Shown: positions 16,758 through 26,252, counted from the first letter of the stretch. The stretch is 64,000 bases of DNA from JBCBAP01 sp038532435 (GCA_038532435.1 JBCBAP010000013.1:11732-75731); one strand, 5' to 3'. Made by a program: numbers and translations. Notes: a model not told the origin generated them from the sequence alone.

Positions 16758-18044
16758 CTAGATCGCCGCCCCCACATCGAGCGCGTCGGCGAAGCCGCCC
16801 GCCTCCCTGCTCGCGTCCTGTGCACTTTGAATGACTTCGTCGAGCTCAGCTGTGTCGTGAAGCACGATGGTGCGGGCAAAGTGGCCAAAGAGCGGGAGGT
16901 TCACGAACACCTCGATCAGCGCATAGAAGACGCCGACTGCCACCCCGACGAACAGGAGCACTGGGATCAAAGCGACAAAAAGCAGGCCAAGACCACTCAT
17001 GTCATCGGGAAGGGTGTTCCGCGACAGGGCATCTGACCAACGCGCCGCGGTTTCCGCGAGCGCGCCGGCCTCGGGACCCGCGAACGATCCGATCTGACTC
17101 ACTAGCATCGCGAACGAGACGGAGAGCACGATGATGGCGACATAGCTCGCCAGTCCGCCCAGGAGGATGATCGCGAAGTAGCGTGCAGTCCGTGCGGAGC
17201 TTTCCAGGCGCACCTTGGCTCCCACACGCTTCATCGATGTCAAGATCCTGAAGGACACGACCTGCCACCGCAGGTACAAGAAGAGCACGATGAGGGAGCC
17301 GACGAGCAACGCAGCACCCGCCCCTGTTCCCAGGAAAGAATCCACGTCGCCCCCGGCCTCTTCGATGTCGATCAGCACGACGCTCGACAGGACCGCGGCC
17401 ATCGCCATAACCACCCCGGTCATCCAAAGGCCCAACCATGCCGGAAAGAGCTGTGTCCAGGTGCCGTCGAGGCGCATGGGAAGGGAGCCGTAGGTCGTCC
17501 GCTCCGTCGCGAACTGGTCGAGTTTGAAGAGCATCCGCGGATAGAGCAGGCCCAACGTCAGCACGGTGACGAAACTGTGCCAGAGCGCGTGCCACATGTA
17601 GGTGATCGCCGCGGGCTCCGCATTGAACCGGATGCCCCGCCACCTCGTCCGGCTCAGGATGTAGCGGCGCGCCCGATAGCGCGCGAAGAAGATGAGGGGC
17701 AGGATCAGGAGCACCGTCAGCAGCGGCTGCAGCATCTCCAGCACCGGATTGACGAAGACACCGAACATCAACGCCAGTTGAAAGGCGCCCAGGTAGACTG
17801 CCAGGAACACAACGGCAATGAGAAAGCCCAGCAACTTCTCCAGCCCCGTGCCCGTGTACTCCAGCGGCGCATCACCGATCCGGATCGCCGACCAGTAGAG
17901 CCGCCGCTGACGGGTGCGCATCCAGAACCGGTAGATGCCCAATGTCATGACGGTGAACACAGTCCACTTGATCATGAGCCAGAACAACCGCATCCGACCC
18001 GTAGCGAATCCGACCTCAAGCTGGGGAGAGAAAATGCCGTTCAT
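16758..18044 (-). CDS. YjgN/DUF898 family membrane protein
   Basis: A 428-residue inner-membrane protein. VFTVMTLGIYRFWMRTRQRR near the N-terminus and its internal repeat (WHALWHSFVTVLTLGLLYPR) are typical of DUF898. About six to eight membrane spans are visible. The function is unknown; it is repeatedly coupled to an M48 protease, as here. AGAGGGCAGC precedes the ATG. Confidence 0.88.
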   Translation of the reverse strand: MNGIFSPQLEVGFATGRMRLFWLMIKWTVFTVMTLGIYRFWMRTRQRRLYWSAIRIGDAPLEYTGTGLEKLLGFLIAVVFLAVYLGAFQLALMFGVFVNPVLEMLQPLLTVLLILPLIFFARYRARRYILSRTRWRGIRFNAEPAAITYMWHALWHSFVTVLTLGLLYPRMLFKLDQFATERTTYGSLPMRLDGTWTQLFPAWLGLWMTGVVMAMAAVLSSVVLIDIEEAGGDVDSFLGTGAGAALLVGSLIVLFLYLRWQVVSFRILTSMKRVGAKVRLESSARTARYFAIILLGGLASYVAIIVLSVSFAMLVSQIGSFAGPEAGALAETAARWSDALSRNTLPDDMSGLGLLFVALIPVLLFVGVAVGVFYALIEVFVNLPLFGHFARTIVLHDTAELDEVIQSAQDASREAGGFADALDVGAAI

Positions 18045-18122
18045 GCTGCCCTCTGAAATGTCCTGACATTGCTTAGCGCAATCATCGGGCGAGATCAGGG
18101 CAATTCTGGCTTCCCCGCGGGA

Positions 18123-20438
18123 TCACTCCTCAAAAAAGCGATTATCTCGGGGGAAACCGCGCGGCGCCATCCGTCCCGCGCTTGCGCGTTTGGCGATGTA
18201 GTCGCCCAGCTCGGTCTCCGTCCGGGTGCGGCCCGCGGGGTCCTTCCAGCTCAGGCCCTCACTCAAGGTGAAGGTTCGCGCATCGCTCAACCCGCCATCC
18301 TTGTACTTCTGCAGGCGCACGCCCTTGCCCCGGGTCATCTCGGGCAGGTCATCGAGCGGGAAGATCAGAACCTTGCGATTTTCGCCGACCACCGCGACGT
18401 GGTCGCCGTCCACCGGTCGGCAGACGGCCGCTGTCGCGTCACGCAGGTTGAGAACCTGTTTGCCCGACCTGGTCTGTGCCACCACCTCATCCTCAACGAC
18501 GACGAAACCGTCACCCGCGGAGGAGGCGACGAGGAGCTTTCGACCGGGCCGGTGAACCATGAGAGCAAGCACCTCCGCCTCGTTCGGCAGATCGACGAGC
18601 AGGCGGACGGGCTCGCCCATACCCCGCCCTCCGGGCAGCTTGTCCGCACCGATGGTGTAGAAACGCCCGTTGGTGCCGAACATGACGAGCTTGTCCGTCG
18701 TCTCCGCATGGAACATGAGGCGAGGGCCGTCGCCATCCTTGAATTTCAGCTCGCTGTCGAGGGCGATGTGCCCCTTCATCGCGCGCAGCCAACCCATGCG
18801 CGAGCAGACAACGGTGATCGGTTCGCGCTCGATCATCGCCTCGAGCGGCACATCCTCGACCTTCGGCGCATCGGCAAACCCTGTGCGGCGGGCCTCCGGC
18901 GGGTACGCCGCACCGTGGGTCTCCTTCAGATCCGCCAGATCCTGGGCGAACGTGATGCCGCGGAAGTCGCGCGGTGGGCCGAACGTTTTCCTGGTCTCAC
19001 GCAGCTGATCGGCGATGCGGGACCACTGCTCGGTTTCGCTTTCCAGCAGGTCCTCGAGATCCGCACGCTCCACCAGCAGATCGTCCCGCTCCTTGCGCAG
19101 CTCCATCTCCTCGAGCCGGCGAAGCGAGCGCAGGCGCATGTTGAGGATCGCCTCCGCCTGGATGTCAGTGAGCTCGAACTCCTGCATCATCACCGGCTTC
19201 GGCTCATCCTCTGTGCGGATGATCTCGATCACCCTGTCGAGGTTGAGAAAGGCGATGATGTAGCCTTCGAGTACCTCCAGCCGTCGGTCGATCTTCTCCA
19301 GCCGATGCCGAGACCGGCGGACAAGCACATCGCGCTGGTGATCGAGCCAGGCGCGTAGCACCTCCCGCAGGGAACAGACCTTCGGCGTCAGGCCGTCGAT
19401 CAGAACGTTCATATTGAGGGAGAACCGGATCTCCAGATCCGAGTTGCGGAAGAGCGCTTCCATCAGCACGCCCGGGTCAACGGTCTTGGCCCGGGGTTCG
19501 AGAACGAGGCGGACATCTTCCGCGGATTCGTCCCGGACGTCGGCGAGGATCGGGATTTTCTTGACGTTGATCAGTTCCGCGATCTTCTCAACGAGCTTTG
19601 ACTTGGCGACCTGGTAGGGGATCTCCGTCACGACGATCTGCCACTGGCCACGGCCGAGCTCCTCTACCTCCCAGCGCGCACGCAGGCGGAACGCGCCGCG
19701 GCCTGTGCGGTAGGTCTCGAGAATGGTCTCCCGCGGCTCGACGATCACACCGCCCGTGGGGAAGTCAGGACCCGGGATGTATTCGACCAACTTTTCGATA
19801 GTTGCGTTCGGCGCCTTGATGAGGTGCAGCGCCGCGTCGATGACCTCGGCCACATTGTGGGGCGGTATGTTGGTCGCCATGCCGACCGCGATGCCACTCG
19901 CCCCGTTGGCCAGAAGATTGGGGAAGGCACCGGGGAGGACCACCGGCTCCTCCTCCGTCCCGTCGTAGTTGGGGCGGAAGTCGACCGCGTTCTCCGCCAG
20001 CCCCTCCATCATCGCTTCAGCGACGCGGGTGGAGCGGGCCTCGGTGTAGCGCTCGGCGGCCGGGTTGTCCCCGTCGATATTGCCGAAGTTCCCCTGCCCC
20101 TGCACGAGCGGATAGCGGATCGTGAAGTCCTGCGCGAGACGGGCCAGCGCGTCGTAGATCGCCTGGTTGCCGTGGGGGTGGTAGCTGCCCATGACATCGC
20201 CGGTGATCTTCGCACATTTGCGGAAGCCGCCGGTCGCGGTCAGCCCGAGACCGCGCATCCCGTAGAGGATCCGCCGATGCACCGGCTTCAGCCCGTCGCG
20301 GGCGTCCGGCAGCGCCCGATGCATGATCGTGGACAGCGCATATTGCAGGTACCGCTCGCCAATCGCCCGGCCCAGGGGCTCCGACGTGATCTGACCCGCA
20401 GGATCGTCCATCTCGGTGATATCGCTGTCCTCTGCCAT
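18123..20438 (-). CDS. parC: DNA topoisomerase IV subunit A
   Basis: Chromosome decatenation enzyme, 771 residues, partner of ParE (not in the window). The catalytic tyrosine is Y131 in ERYTEARST. GSYHPHGNQAIYDAL (84-98) is the quinolone-determining region; it has N/Q where E. coli ParC has D/S, which appears normal for this group. The C-terminal beta-propeller is present but short. The ATG at 20438 (MAEDSDITEMDDPAG) is chosen although the frame stays open 28 codons upstream. Confidence 0.95.
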   Translation of the reverse strand: MAEDSDITEMDDPAGQITSEPLGRAIGERYLQYALSTIMHRALPDARDGLKPVHRRILYGMRGLGLTATGGFRKCAKITGDVMGSYHPHGNQAIYDALARLAQDFTIRYPLVQGQGNFGNIDGDNPAAERYTEARSTRVAEAMMEGLAENAVDFRPNYDGTEEEPVVLPGAFPNLLANGASGIAVGMATNIPPHNVAEVIDAALHLIKAPNATIEKLVEYIPGPDFPTGGVIVEPRETILETYRTGRGAFRLRARWEVEELGRGQWQIVVTEIPYQVAKSKLVEKIAELINVKKIPILADVRDESAEDVRLVLEPRAKTVDPGVLMEALFRNSDLEIRFSLNMNVLIDGLTPKVCSLREVLRAWLDHQRDVLVRRSRHRLEKIDRRLEVLEGYIIAFLNLDRVIEIIRTEDEPKPVMMQEFELTDIQAEAILNMRLRSLRRLEEMELRKERDDLLVERADLEDLLESETEQWSRIADQLRETRKTFGPPRDFRGITFAQDLADLKETHGAAYPPEARRTGFADAPKVEDVPLEAMIEREPITVVCSRMGWLRAMKGHIALDSELKFKDGDGPRLMFHAETTDKLVMFGTNGRFYTIGADKLPGGRGMGEPVRLLVDLPNEAEVLALMVHRPGRKLLVASSAGDGFVVVEDEVVAQTRSGKQVLNLRDATAAVCRPVDGDHVAVVGENRKVLIFPLDDLPEMTRGKGVRLQKYKDGGLSDARTFTLSEGLSWKDPAGRTRTETELGDYIAKRASAGRMAPRGFPRDNRFFEE

Positions 20439-20554
20439 AGATATGGTGTAGCGAAGCCTGCGGAGAGGGTCCAGACGCAATCCGACGGGGCAAAGATACC
20501 CCCACGGTTGGATACCTCTCATGGGGACATTTGAGAGAATAAGACGGGGGTGCC

Positions 20555-21382
20555 ATGCGCTCGATCCTGATCACCGGCTGCGCGTCCGGCATCGGCTATG
20601 ATGCGGCGCTGGCGCTGTCCCAACGGGGCTGGCGCGTGTTTGCCACCTGCCGAAAAGCGGAGGACTGTGCCCAGCTCGAGGCGGACGGGCTCGAAAGCTT
20701 CGTCCTCGACTACGAAGACGAGAGCACGATCGAGGCTGCGGTCGCCGAGACCCTTGATCGCACCGGCGGCACGCTCGACGCGGTGTTCAACAATGGCGCC
20801 TACGCGATCCCGGGACTGGTGGAGGATCTGCCGCGGGATGCGCTGCGCGCTTGCTTCGAGGCGAACCTGTTCGGACCGATCGATCTTGCAAACCGGCTGA
20901 TGCCGACCTTCGTCGCGCAGGGACACGGGCGGATCGTGCAATGCTCCTCCGTTCTCGGCTTCGTTCCCGCGCGGGTGCGGGGAGCCTATGTGGGCACGAA
21001 ACACGCGCTGGAGGGGATGACCGACTGCCTCCGCCTTGAGCTTGCGGGGCAGCCGATCCACGTGAGCCTCATCGAACCGGGCCCTATTCCGACGCGCTTT
21101 CGCATCAACAGCCAGACCCAGTTCGCGCGCTGGATCGATGTCGAGGGAAGCCGCAATCGGGAGTTTTACGAGGACGTCGTGAAACCCCGTCTCTACGACG
21201 AAAGCGGCACGCCCGACCGGTTCGAGCTGCCAGCTGCCGCCGTAACCGCAAAGCTGATCCACGCGCTTGAGGCACCGCGCCCTCGGGCCCGCTACTACGT
21301 CACGACGGCGACATGGATCGCGTCAGCGGTGAAGCGGCTCCTGCCGACCCGGCTCTCCGATGCGGTGTTTGTCAGGATCTGA
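20555..21382 (+). CDS. Short-chain dehydrogenase/reductase
   Basis: A 275-residue SDR with cofactor motif TGCASGIG (7-14), NNGAY in place of NNAG, and catalytic S131/S132, Y145 and K149 (YVGTK). The C-terminus RYYVTTATWIASAVKRLLP is hydrophobic and basic. The substrate is unknown. It is divergent from parC and could lead the HIG1/adenosyltransferase/etf run, 44 bp ahead. Confidence 0.85.
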   Translation: MRSILITGCASGIGYDAALALSQRGWRVFATCRKAEDCAQLEADGLESFVLDYEDESTIEAAVAETLDRTGGTLDAVFNNGAYAIPGLVEDLPRDALRACFEANLFGPIDLANRLMPTFVAQGHGRIVQCSSVLGFVPARVRGAYVGTKHALEGMTDCLRLELAGQPIHVSLIEPGPIPTRFRINSQTQFARWIDVEGSRNREFYEDVVKPRLYDESGTPDRFELPAAAVTAKLIHALEAPRPRARYYVTTATWIASAVKRLLPTRLSDAVFVRI

Positions 21383-21426
21383 GCAGCGCCCTTTGCAACA
21401 GGCGCGCCCCGCGCTACTTGTCGCTC

Positions 21427-21633
21427 ATGCAGAATGACCCTCTCTTCTGGATTGTCGTCACCGCCTGCCTTGTGGTGTTCGGCATCCTCCTCGTCGGCGT
21501 TGGCGGATTCGCCCGCGGTGGCGAGTTCAACAAGAAATACGCGAACAAGATCATGCGCCTGCGCCTCGCGGCCCAGTTTGTCGCGGTGATCCTGATCGTC
21601 GGATACGTGTTCCTCACCCGGGCCGGGAGCTGA
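21427..21633 (+). CDS. HIG1-domain twin-transmembrane protein
   Basis: A 68-residue inner-membrane protein with two spans around GGEFNKKYANKIMRLRLAAQ, the HIG1 (hypoxia-induced gene 1) signature. The start at ATG 21427 fits the family; the frame is open 38 codons further upstream. HIG1 proteins associate with respiratory complexes, and this small gene often precedes the cobalamin adenosyltransferase in Rhodobacterales, as here with a 3-bp gap. Confidence 0.8.
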   Translation: MQNDPLFWIVVTACLVVFGILLVGVGGFARGGEFNKKYANKIMRLRLAAQFVAVILIVGYVFLTRAGS

Positions 21634-21636
21634 GCC

Positions 21637-22209
21637 ATGGTGGTTCTCAACAAGATCTACACGAAGACAGGTGACGCTGGCGAAACGGCATTGGGCAACG
21701 GATCGCGGGTCGCGAAACATTCCCTGCGCGTCTCTGCCTACGGCACCGTGGATGAGGTGAACGCAACCGTGGGCCTCGCTCAGCAGCACGCGACCGGTGC
21801 GCTCGCGGACGGGCTCACGCGGATCCAGAACGACCTCTTCGACCTCGGCGCTGACATGTGCCGGCCGGACATGGAGAAGGATGCGGAGGCGGAGTATCCT
21901 CCGCTGCGCGTCACGGATGCGCAGGTCGCGCGGCTCGAGGACGAAATCGACGGGATGAACGCGGATCTGGAGCCCCTGCGCAGCTTCATCCTGCCCGGCG
22001 GCACGCCCCTCGCGGCACAGCTTCATCTTTGCCGGACCGTGTGCAGACGCGCGGAGCGACTGTCCGTCGAGCTTGCGACCATGGAGGCGGTGAACCCCGC
22101 GGCGGTGAAGTACCTGAACCGCCTCTCGGACTGGTTCTTCGTTGCCGGGCGTATCGCCAACGACAACGGACGTGCAGACATCCTTTGGGTGCCCGGCGCC
22201 AACAGGTAG
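21637..22209 (+). CDS. PduO-type cob(I)alamin adenosyltransferase
   Basis: 190 residues. It makes adenosylcobalamin from ATP and cob(I)alamin. IYTKTGDAGETALGNGSRV is the ATP-binding N-terminal signature, and VKYLNRLSDWFFVAGR is the C-terminal one, with FILPGGTPLAAQLHLCR between them. Adenosylcobalamin serves methylmalonyl- and ethylmalonyl-CoA mutases, which suits the mcd and etf genes in this window. Confidence 0.93.
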   Translation: MVVLNKIYTKTGDAGETALGNGSRVAKHSLRVSAYGTVDEVNATVGLAQQHATGALADGLTRIQNDLFDLGADMCRPDMEKDAEAEYPPLRVTDAQVARLEDEIDGMNADLEPLRSFILPGGTPLAAQLHLCRTVCRRAERLSVELATMEAVNPAAVKYLNRLSDWFFVAGRIANDNGRADILWVPGANR

Positions 22210-22231
22210 AACCAGTGACGCGGCGTTTAGA

Positions 22232-22247
22232 TTGACGCTCACGTCAA
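22232..22247. promoter_or_regulatory. Palindromic operator-like site upstream of etfB
   Basis: TTGACGCTCACGTCAA is an inverted repeat (TTGACG / CGTCAA, 4-base spacer) 138 bp upstream of the etfB ATG. The shape resembles MerR-type (LiuR-like) sites that control acyl-CoA catabolism and ETF genes in proteobacteria; that assignment is inference. Confidence 0.45.
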
Positions 22248-22385
22248 GCACCTGACATCTTCCCTGCGGAAAGCGGCGACCCTGCGTCGCTTTTACCCTA
22301 GGCGGCCCCGATCCGTGGCGGTAGGTCTAGAAACAACATGAATCCGCCGGGGTACACCCGGCCCATCGCAGTGGAGAAGCGCGCA

Positions 22386-23147
22386 ATGAAGGTCCTCGTG
22401 CCCGTCAAACGTGTGATCGACTACAACGTGAAGGTCCGCGTCAAGGCGGACGGCAGCGGAGTTGATCTCGCCAACGTGAAAATGTCGATGAACCCGTTCG
22501 ACGAGATCGCGGTGGAAGAGGCGATCCGCCTCAAGGAAGCGGGCAAGGTCGAGGAAATCGTCGTCGTTTCCATCGGCGTCAAACAGTCCCAGGAGACGAT
22601 CCGCACAGCTCTCGCCATGGGCGCCGACCGCGGCATCCTGGTGAACGCGGTCGACGATGTGCACACGGATGTGGAGCCGCTCAACGTCGCAAAGATCCTG
22701 GCGAAGGTGATCGAAGAGGAGGCCCCCGGCCTCGTCATCTGCGGCAAGCAGGCGATCGACAATGACATGAACGCGACGGGTCAGATGCTCTCCGCCCTGC
22801 TGGGCTGGAGCCAGGCAACCTTCGCCTCCGAACTCGACATCGACGGCAATGAGGCGACGGTGACCCGGGAAGTTGACGGCGGCCTTCAGACCATCAAGGT
22901 CAAGATGCCCGCGATCGTGACCGTGGACCTGCGCCTCAACGAGCCGCGCTACGCGTCGCTACCCAACATCATGAAGGCGAAGAAAAAGCCGCTCGACGAG
23001 AAGACGCCCGCCGACTATGGCGTCGACGTCGCACCGCGGCTGACGATCGTCAGCACCACCGAGCCGCCGGAGCGTGCGGCGGGGGTCAAAGTCGGCTCCG
23101 TCGGTGAGCTTATCGAAAAACTCAAGAACGAAGCGGGAGTGATCTGA
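22386..23147 (+). CDS. etfB: Electron transfer flavoprotein beta subunit
   Basis: 253 residues. With EtfA it carries electrons from acyl-CoA dehydrogenases to ETF-ubiquinone oxidoreductase. MKVLVPVKRVIDYNVKVRV, the MSMNPFDEIAVEEAIRLKE block and CGKQAIDNDMNATGQMLSAL (AMP/FAD site) are diagnostic. ATG 22386 is chosen over one 16 codons upstream, because the family begins MKVLVPVKR. etfA follows after a single base. Confidence 0.95.
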   Translation: MKVLVPVKRVIDYNVKVRVKADGSGVDLANVKMSMNPFDEIAVEEAIRLKEAGKVEEIVVVSIGVKQSQETIRTALAMGADRGILVNAVDDVHTDVEPLNVAKILAKVIEEEAPGLVICGKQAIDNDMNATGQMLSALLGWSQATFASELDIDGNEATVTREVDGGLQTIKVKMPAIVTVDLRLNEPRYASLPNIMKAKKKPLDEKTPADYGVDVAPRLTIVSTTEPPERAAGVKVGSVGELIEKLKNEAGVI

Positions 23148-23148
23148 G

Positions 23149-24078
23149 ATGGCTGTGCTTCTGGTAGCTGAAGTTTCCGGTGAGGCGCTCGCGGTCGACG
23201 CGACGGCGAAGGCCCTGACCGCTGCGAAATCCCTGGGCGAGGTCACCGTGCTGGTGGCGGCGGGCGATGCAACCGCTGCAGCGGGCGAGGCGGCGAAGCT
23301 CGACGGTGTGGCAAAGGTTGTCGCGGTGTCCGATGCGTCGCTGGCGAACGGCCTTGCGGAGCCGCTTGCAGCACTCGTCGTGGGCATGGCGGGCGACTAC
23401 GAGCACATCGTGGCTCCCTCCACCGCCAGCGCGAAGAACGTGCTGCCCCGCGTGGCCGCACTCCTCGACGTGATGGTGATCTCCGACGTGACCGCGGTGG
23501 TTGATGCGGACACGTTCGAGCGTCCGATCTACGCGGGCAACGCGATTCAAACCGTCAAGTCCGGCGACGCGAAAAAGGTGATGACCATCCGGACCGCCTC
23601 GTTCGATGGAGCCGGTGACGGTGGCTCCGCCGCTGTGGACAGCGCCGATGCGGCAGCCGATCCGGGCCTGTCCTCCTGGGTCGAGGACAAGGTCGAGGAG
23701 ACCGACCGCCCCGAGCTCACCTCCGCGAAGGTGGTCGTGTCCGGCGGCCGCGGTGTCGGTTCCGAAGAGAACTTCGCCATCATCGAGAAGCTGGCGGACG
23801 TGATGGGCGCCGCAGTGGGCGCTTCCCGCGCCGCAGTCGACTCAGGCTACGCGCCGAACGACTGGCAGGTCGGGCAGACCGGCAAGGTTGTTGCGCCGGA
23901 TCTCTACGTCGCAGTCGGCATCTCCGGCGCGATCCAGCACCTTGCCGGCATGAAGGACTCCAAGGTGATCGTCGCGATCAACAAGGATGAAGAGGCACCG
24001 ATCTTCCAGGTCGCGGACTACGGCCTCGTCGCCGACCTTTTCGACGCCGTGCCGGAGCTTGAAAAAGCCATCGGCTAG
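23149..24078 (+). CDS. etfA: Electron transfer flavoprotein alpha subunit
   Basis: 309 residues. It binds FAD at the C-terminal domain: PDLYVAVGISGAIQHLAGMK, then VIVAINKDEEAPIFQVADYG is the ETF-alpha signature. VVSGGRGVGSEENFAIIEKL is also typical. It forms a heterodimer with EtfB. Likely electron donors include the Mcd-type dehydrogenase at 35.7 kb. A rho-independent terminator follows 23 bp downstream. Confidence 0.95.
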   Translation: MAVLLVAEVSGEALAVDATAKALTAAKSLGEVTVLVAAGDATAAAGEAAKLDGVAKVVAVSDASLANGLAEPLAALVVGMAGDYEHIVAPSTASAKNVLPRVAALLDVMVISDVTAVVDADTFERPIYAGNAIQTVKSGDAKKVMTIRTASFDGAGDGGSAAVDSADAAADPGLSSWVEDKVEETDRPELTSAKVVVSGGRGVGSEENFAIIEKLADVMGAAVGASRAAVDSGYAPNDWQVGQTGKVVAPDLYVAVGISGAIQHLAGMKDSKVIVAINKDEEAPIFQVADYGLVADLFDAVPELEKAIG

Positions 24079-24101
24079 ATCGGCTCGATGCAAGTATGAA
24101 A

Positions 24102-24128
24102 GGGGTCCGGTCTGCCGGGCCCCTTTTT
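24102..24128 (+). terminator. Rho-independent terminator of etfBA
   Basis: Stem GGGGTCCGG / CCGGGCCCC (one G-U pair) with loop TCTG, followed by TTTTT. It closes the etf operon just before the convergent DUF6473 gene ends. Confidence 0.85.
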
Positions 24129-24132
24129 CGTT

Positions 24133-25041
24133 TCAGCGGCGCAGGATCCGCCGCCAAAACCCGTCACGCTGCATCTCCTCCTCCGCGTCCGTGACGGTCG
24201 GGGTGAGAAGCGCCTCCACGGGCGTCGTCAGAAGGGTTGCGACCTCCCGATGCATGACCGCTGACGGGAACCGTCGGGCGACAGCCTCCCCCCGGCGGCT
24301 GTTGTAGCGGTCCTCCTCCCCTCCCGCAGCACTTTCCGGATCGGCGACATACTCCACGAAGACATCGACGAGCGGCGCGATTTCCGAGACCATTTTCCGG
24401 GTCACAAAGCCGGGCAGAACTCTCCGCGCCTCCGCCGGGCTGAACGCTTCCGCCTCCTCCGGGTGGTGCTGGGCGAACCAGAGCAGCACCTTGGGCGTCT
24501 CGATATCGCTCAAGAGCTCCTTCATTCGGGCGAGCCACGCGTTGCGCATTTCGATCGCGACCACGTTGAAGCGTTCCGGGCTGATGTCGTGGACCTGGTT
24601 GAGCATGTTACCCACGAACCGGTAGTGGCTGAAATCGACTTCCGGATAGAGCGCCTGCATCATCTCCGACACACCCCGCAAACGTTCGTTGCGCCGGATG
24701 AAGACGTTGAAGAGCCGGTTCGACATGGAATGCGCGCTCATGACCGAGATCACGCAGACCTTCGCCCGCGAACAGGCCTCCAGCAGCACCGGATCCTTGA
24801 GGAAGAAGCCGGGGCCGGCACCGGGCGTTCCCCAGTTCGCGCACGGCATTCCCAGATGCTCCTCCAGCATCTGGGGATAGGTGACAGGGGAAAACTTGCC
24901 GAAGGTTTCCGCCCCACCGATGCAGGCAACGTACTCCCCACTCAGATCCGGGGCCGGACCGCGGAAGATCTGACGACTGCGTCCGAACCGGTACTGATCA
25001 TAGTCCGGCTGTGTGGTGATCACCCGCTGAAATGCCATCAT
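24133..25041 (-). CDS. DUF6473 family protein
   Basis: 302 residues, no obvious signal peptide, function unknown. An early CIGGAETFGKF block followed by YPQMLEEHLGMPCANWGTPG looks like the start of an SGNH/GDSL-like hydrolase or sulfotransferase-like fold, but no catalytic triad is certain. Two adjacent ATG codons (25041, 25038) follow GGAGAGGG. The frame stays open far upstream (to 26166), but that part is antisense to the next gene and is not coding. Seen mainly in Rhodobacterales. Confidence 0.7.
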   Translation of the reverse strand: MMAFQRVITTQPDYDQYRFGRSRQIFRGPAPDLSGEYVACIGGAETFGKFSPVTYPQMLEEHLGMPCANWGTPGAGPGFFLKDPVLLEACSRAKVCVISVMSAHSMSNRLFNVFIRRNERLRGVSEMMQALYPEVDFSHYRFVGNMLNQVHDISPERFNVVAIEMRNAWLARMKELLSDIETPKVLLWFAQHHPEEAEAFSPAEARRVLPGFVTRKMVSEIAPLVDVFVEYVADPESAAGGEEDRYNSRRGEAVARRFPSAVMHREVATLLTTPVEALLTPTVTDAEEEMQRDGFWRRILRR

Positions 25042-25188
25042 CCCTCTCCGCTTCCTCGCCAAGTCCCCGCGCGGGAGCCTAGCGGGTGAGAGGTAAACAA
25101 AGGCTGAAGCACAGAGCTGCGCGGAACGCCTTGCACCCGCGAAACGGCGCGGCCTATGGTGCATGCGGTCAGGCGGAGGACGCAGCAC

Positions 25189-26064
25189 ATGGACATCAAG
25201 TCGGTCGGGATCGTTGGCGCGGGTCAGATGGGCAATGGCATTGCCCATGTCTTCGCGCTCGCGGGCTACGATGTGCTGCTGAGCGACGTGTCGGAGGAGG
25301 CGCTGGCCGCCGCCCGGCAGACAATCTCTGGCAACATGGACCGGCAAGTGTCCCGGGGACGGATCGAGGAAACCGTGCGCGACGCGGCCCTGTCGCGGAT
25401 CGCAACGACTCTGGACCTGCCGCAGGTCGGCGCGTCGGATCTCATCATCGAGGCCGCGACGGAAAATGAAGACATTAAGAACCAGATCTTCGCCAGTCTG
25501 GTGCCCCATCTGGGCTCGGATACGATCCTGACATCGAACACGTCCTCGATCTCGATCACCCGTCTCGCCTCCCGCACGGACAGGCCGGAAAAGTTCATGG
25601 GGTTCCATTTCATGAACCCCGTGCCCGTCATGCAACTGGTGGAACTCATCCGGGGCATCGCAACAGACGCGGAGACCTACGAGGCGCTGACCGGGGTTGT
25701 CCGGACCCTTGGCAAGACGGCGGCGAGCGCGGAGGATTTCCCCGCCTTTATCGTCAACCGCATCCTGATGCCGATGATCAACGAGGCGATCTACACGCTC
25801 TACGAGGGCGTCGGGTCGGTGGAGTCCATCGACACGTCCCTGCGGCTGGGGGCGAACCATCCGATGGGCCCGCTCGAACTTGCGGACTTCATCGGGCTCG
25901 ACACCTGCCTTGCGATCATGAACGTGCTCCATGACGGGCTTGCGGATACGAAGTACCGACCCTGCCCGCTTCTGGTGAAGTATGTCGAGGCGGGCTGGCT
26001 CGGCAGGAAGACCGACCGGGGCTTCTACGACTACCGCGGGGACACGCCGAAGCCAACGCGATGA
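25189..26064 (+). CDS. hbd: 3-hydroxybutyryl-CoA dehydrogenase
   Basis: A 291-residue NAD(P)-dependent (S)-3-hydroxyacyl-CoA dehydrogenase. GIVGAGQMGNGIAHVFALAG is the Rossmann motif. NTSSISITRLA, then FMGFHFMNPVPVMQLVELI carries the catalytic His, and HPMGPLELADFIGLD is the C-terminal domain. AGGCGGAGGA precedes the ATG at 25189. It acts in butyrate/acetoacetyl-CoA metabolism and can deliver electrons alongside ETF-linked steps. Confidence 0.93.
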   Translation: MDIKSVGIVGAGQMGNGIAHVFALAGYDVLLSDVSEEALAAARQTISGNMDRQVSRGRIEETVRDAALSRIATTLDLPQVGASDLIIEAATENEDIKNQIFASLVPHLGSDTILTSNTSSISITRLASRTDRPEKFMGFHFMNPVPVMQLVELIRGIATDAETYEALTGVVRTLGKTAASAEDFPAFIVNRILMPMINEAIYTLYEGVGSVESIDTSLRLGANHPMGPLELADFIGLDTCLAIMNVLHDGLADTKYRPCPLLVKYVEAGWLGRKTDRGFYDYRGDTPKPTR

Positions 26065-26165
26065 GGCCAACGCAGCCCCATCGAACTTTTTTCTCCCGGA
26101 CGAGAATGAATCGGGCCGCTGGAACGTAACAGAGTGTGTCAGCGGTTTTGTTTCTGGATCGGCCA

Positions 26166-26198
26166 CAAAATGTTCAACAACGTACCCGTGACATTTTG
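26166..26198. repeat. Inverted repeat upstream of yceI
   Basis: CAAAATGT (26166-26173) and ACATTTTG (26191-26198) form a perfect 8-bp inverted repeat with a 17-base spacer, in the AT-rich promoter region 55-87 bp before the yceI start. It could be a regulator site; no factor is assigned. Confidence 0.4.
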
Positions 26199-26252
26199 CA
26201 ATGACGACCTCATTTGAAGCGCTGTGACTGAACCCTAGGGAGGATCCCCACG

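Noticed and set aside
18045..18122. Small gene or RNA between parC and DUF898
   Set aside because: Only 78 bp, no ORF with a start and RBS, and no stable hairpin.
20140..20190. N and Q at the quinolone-determining positions of ParC as a resistance mutation
   Set aside because: HPHGxQAIYDAL is the common form in related ParC proteins as I know them, so it is probably natural.
25042..26166. Upstream extension of the DUF6473 frame by some 375 codons
   Set aside because: It runs antisense through the 3-hydroxybutyryl-CoA dehydrogenase gene; the ribosome-binding site and family start lie at 25041.
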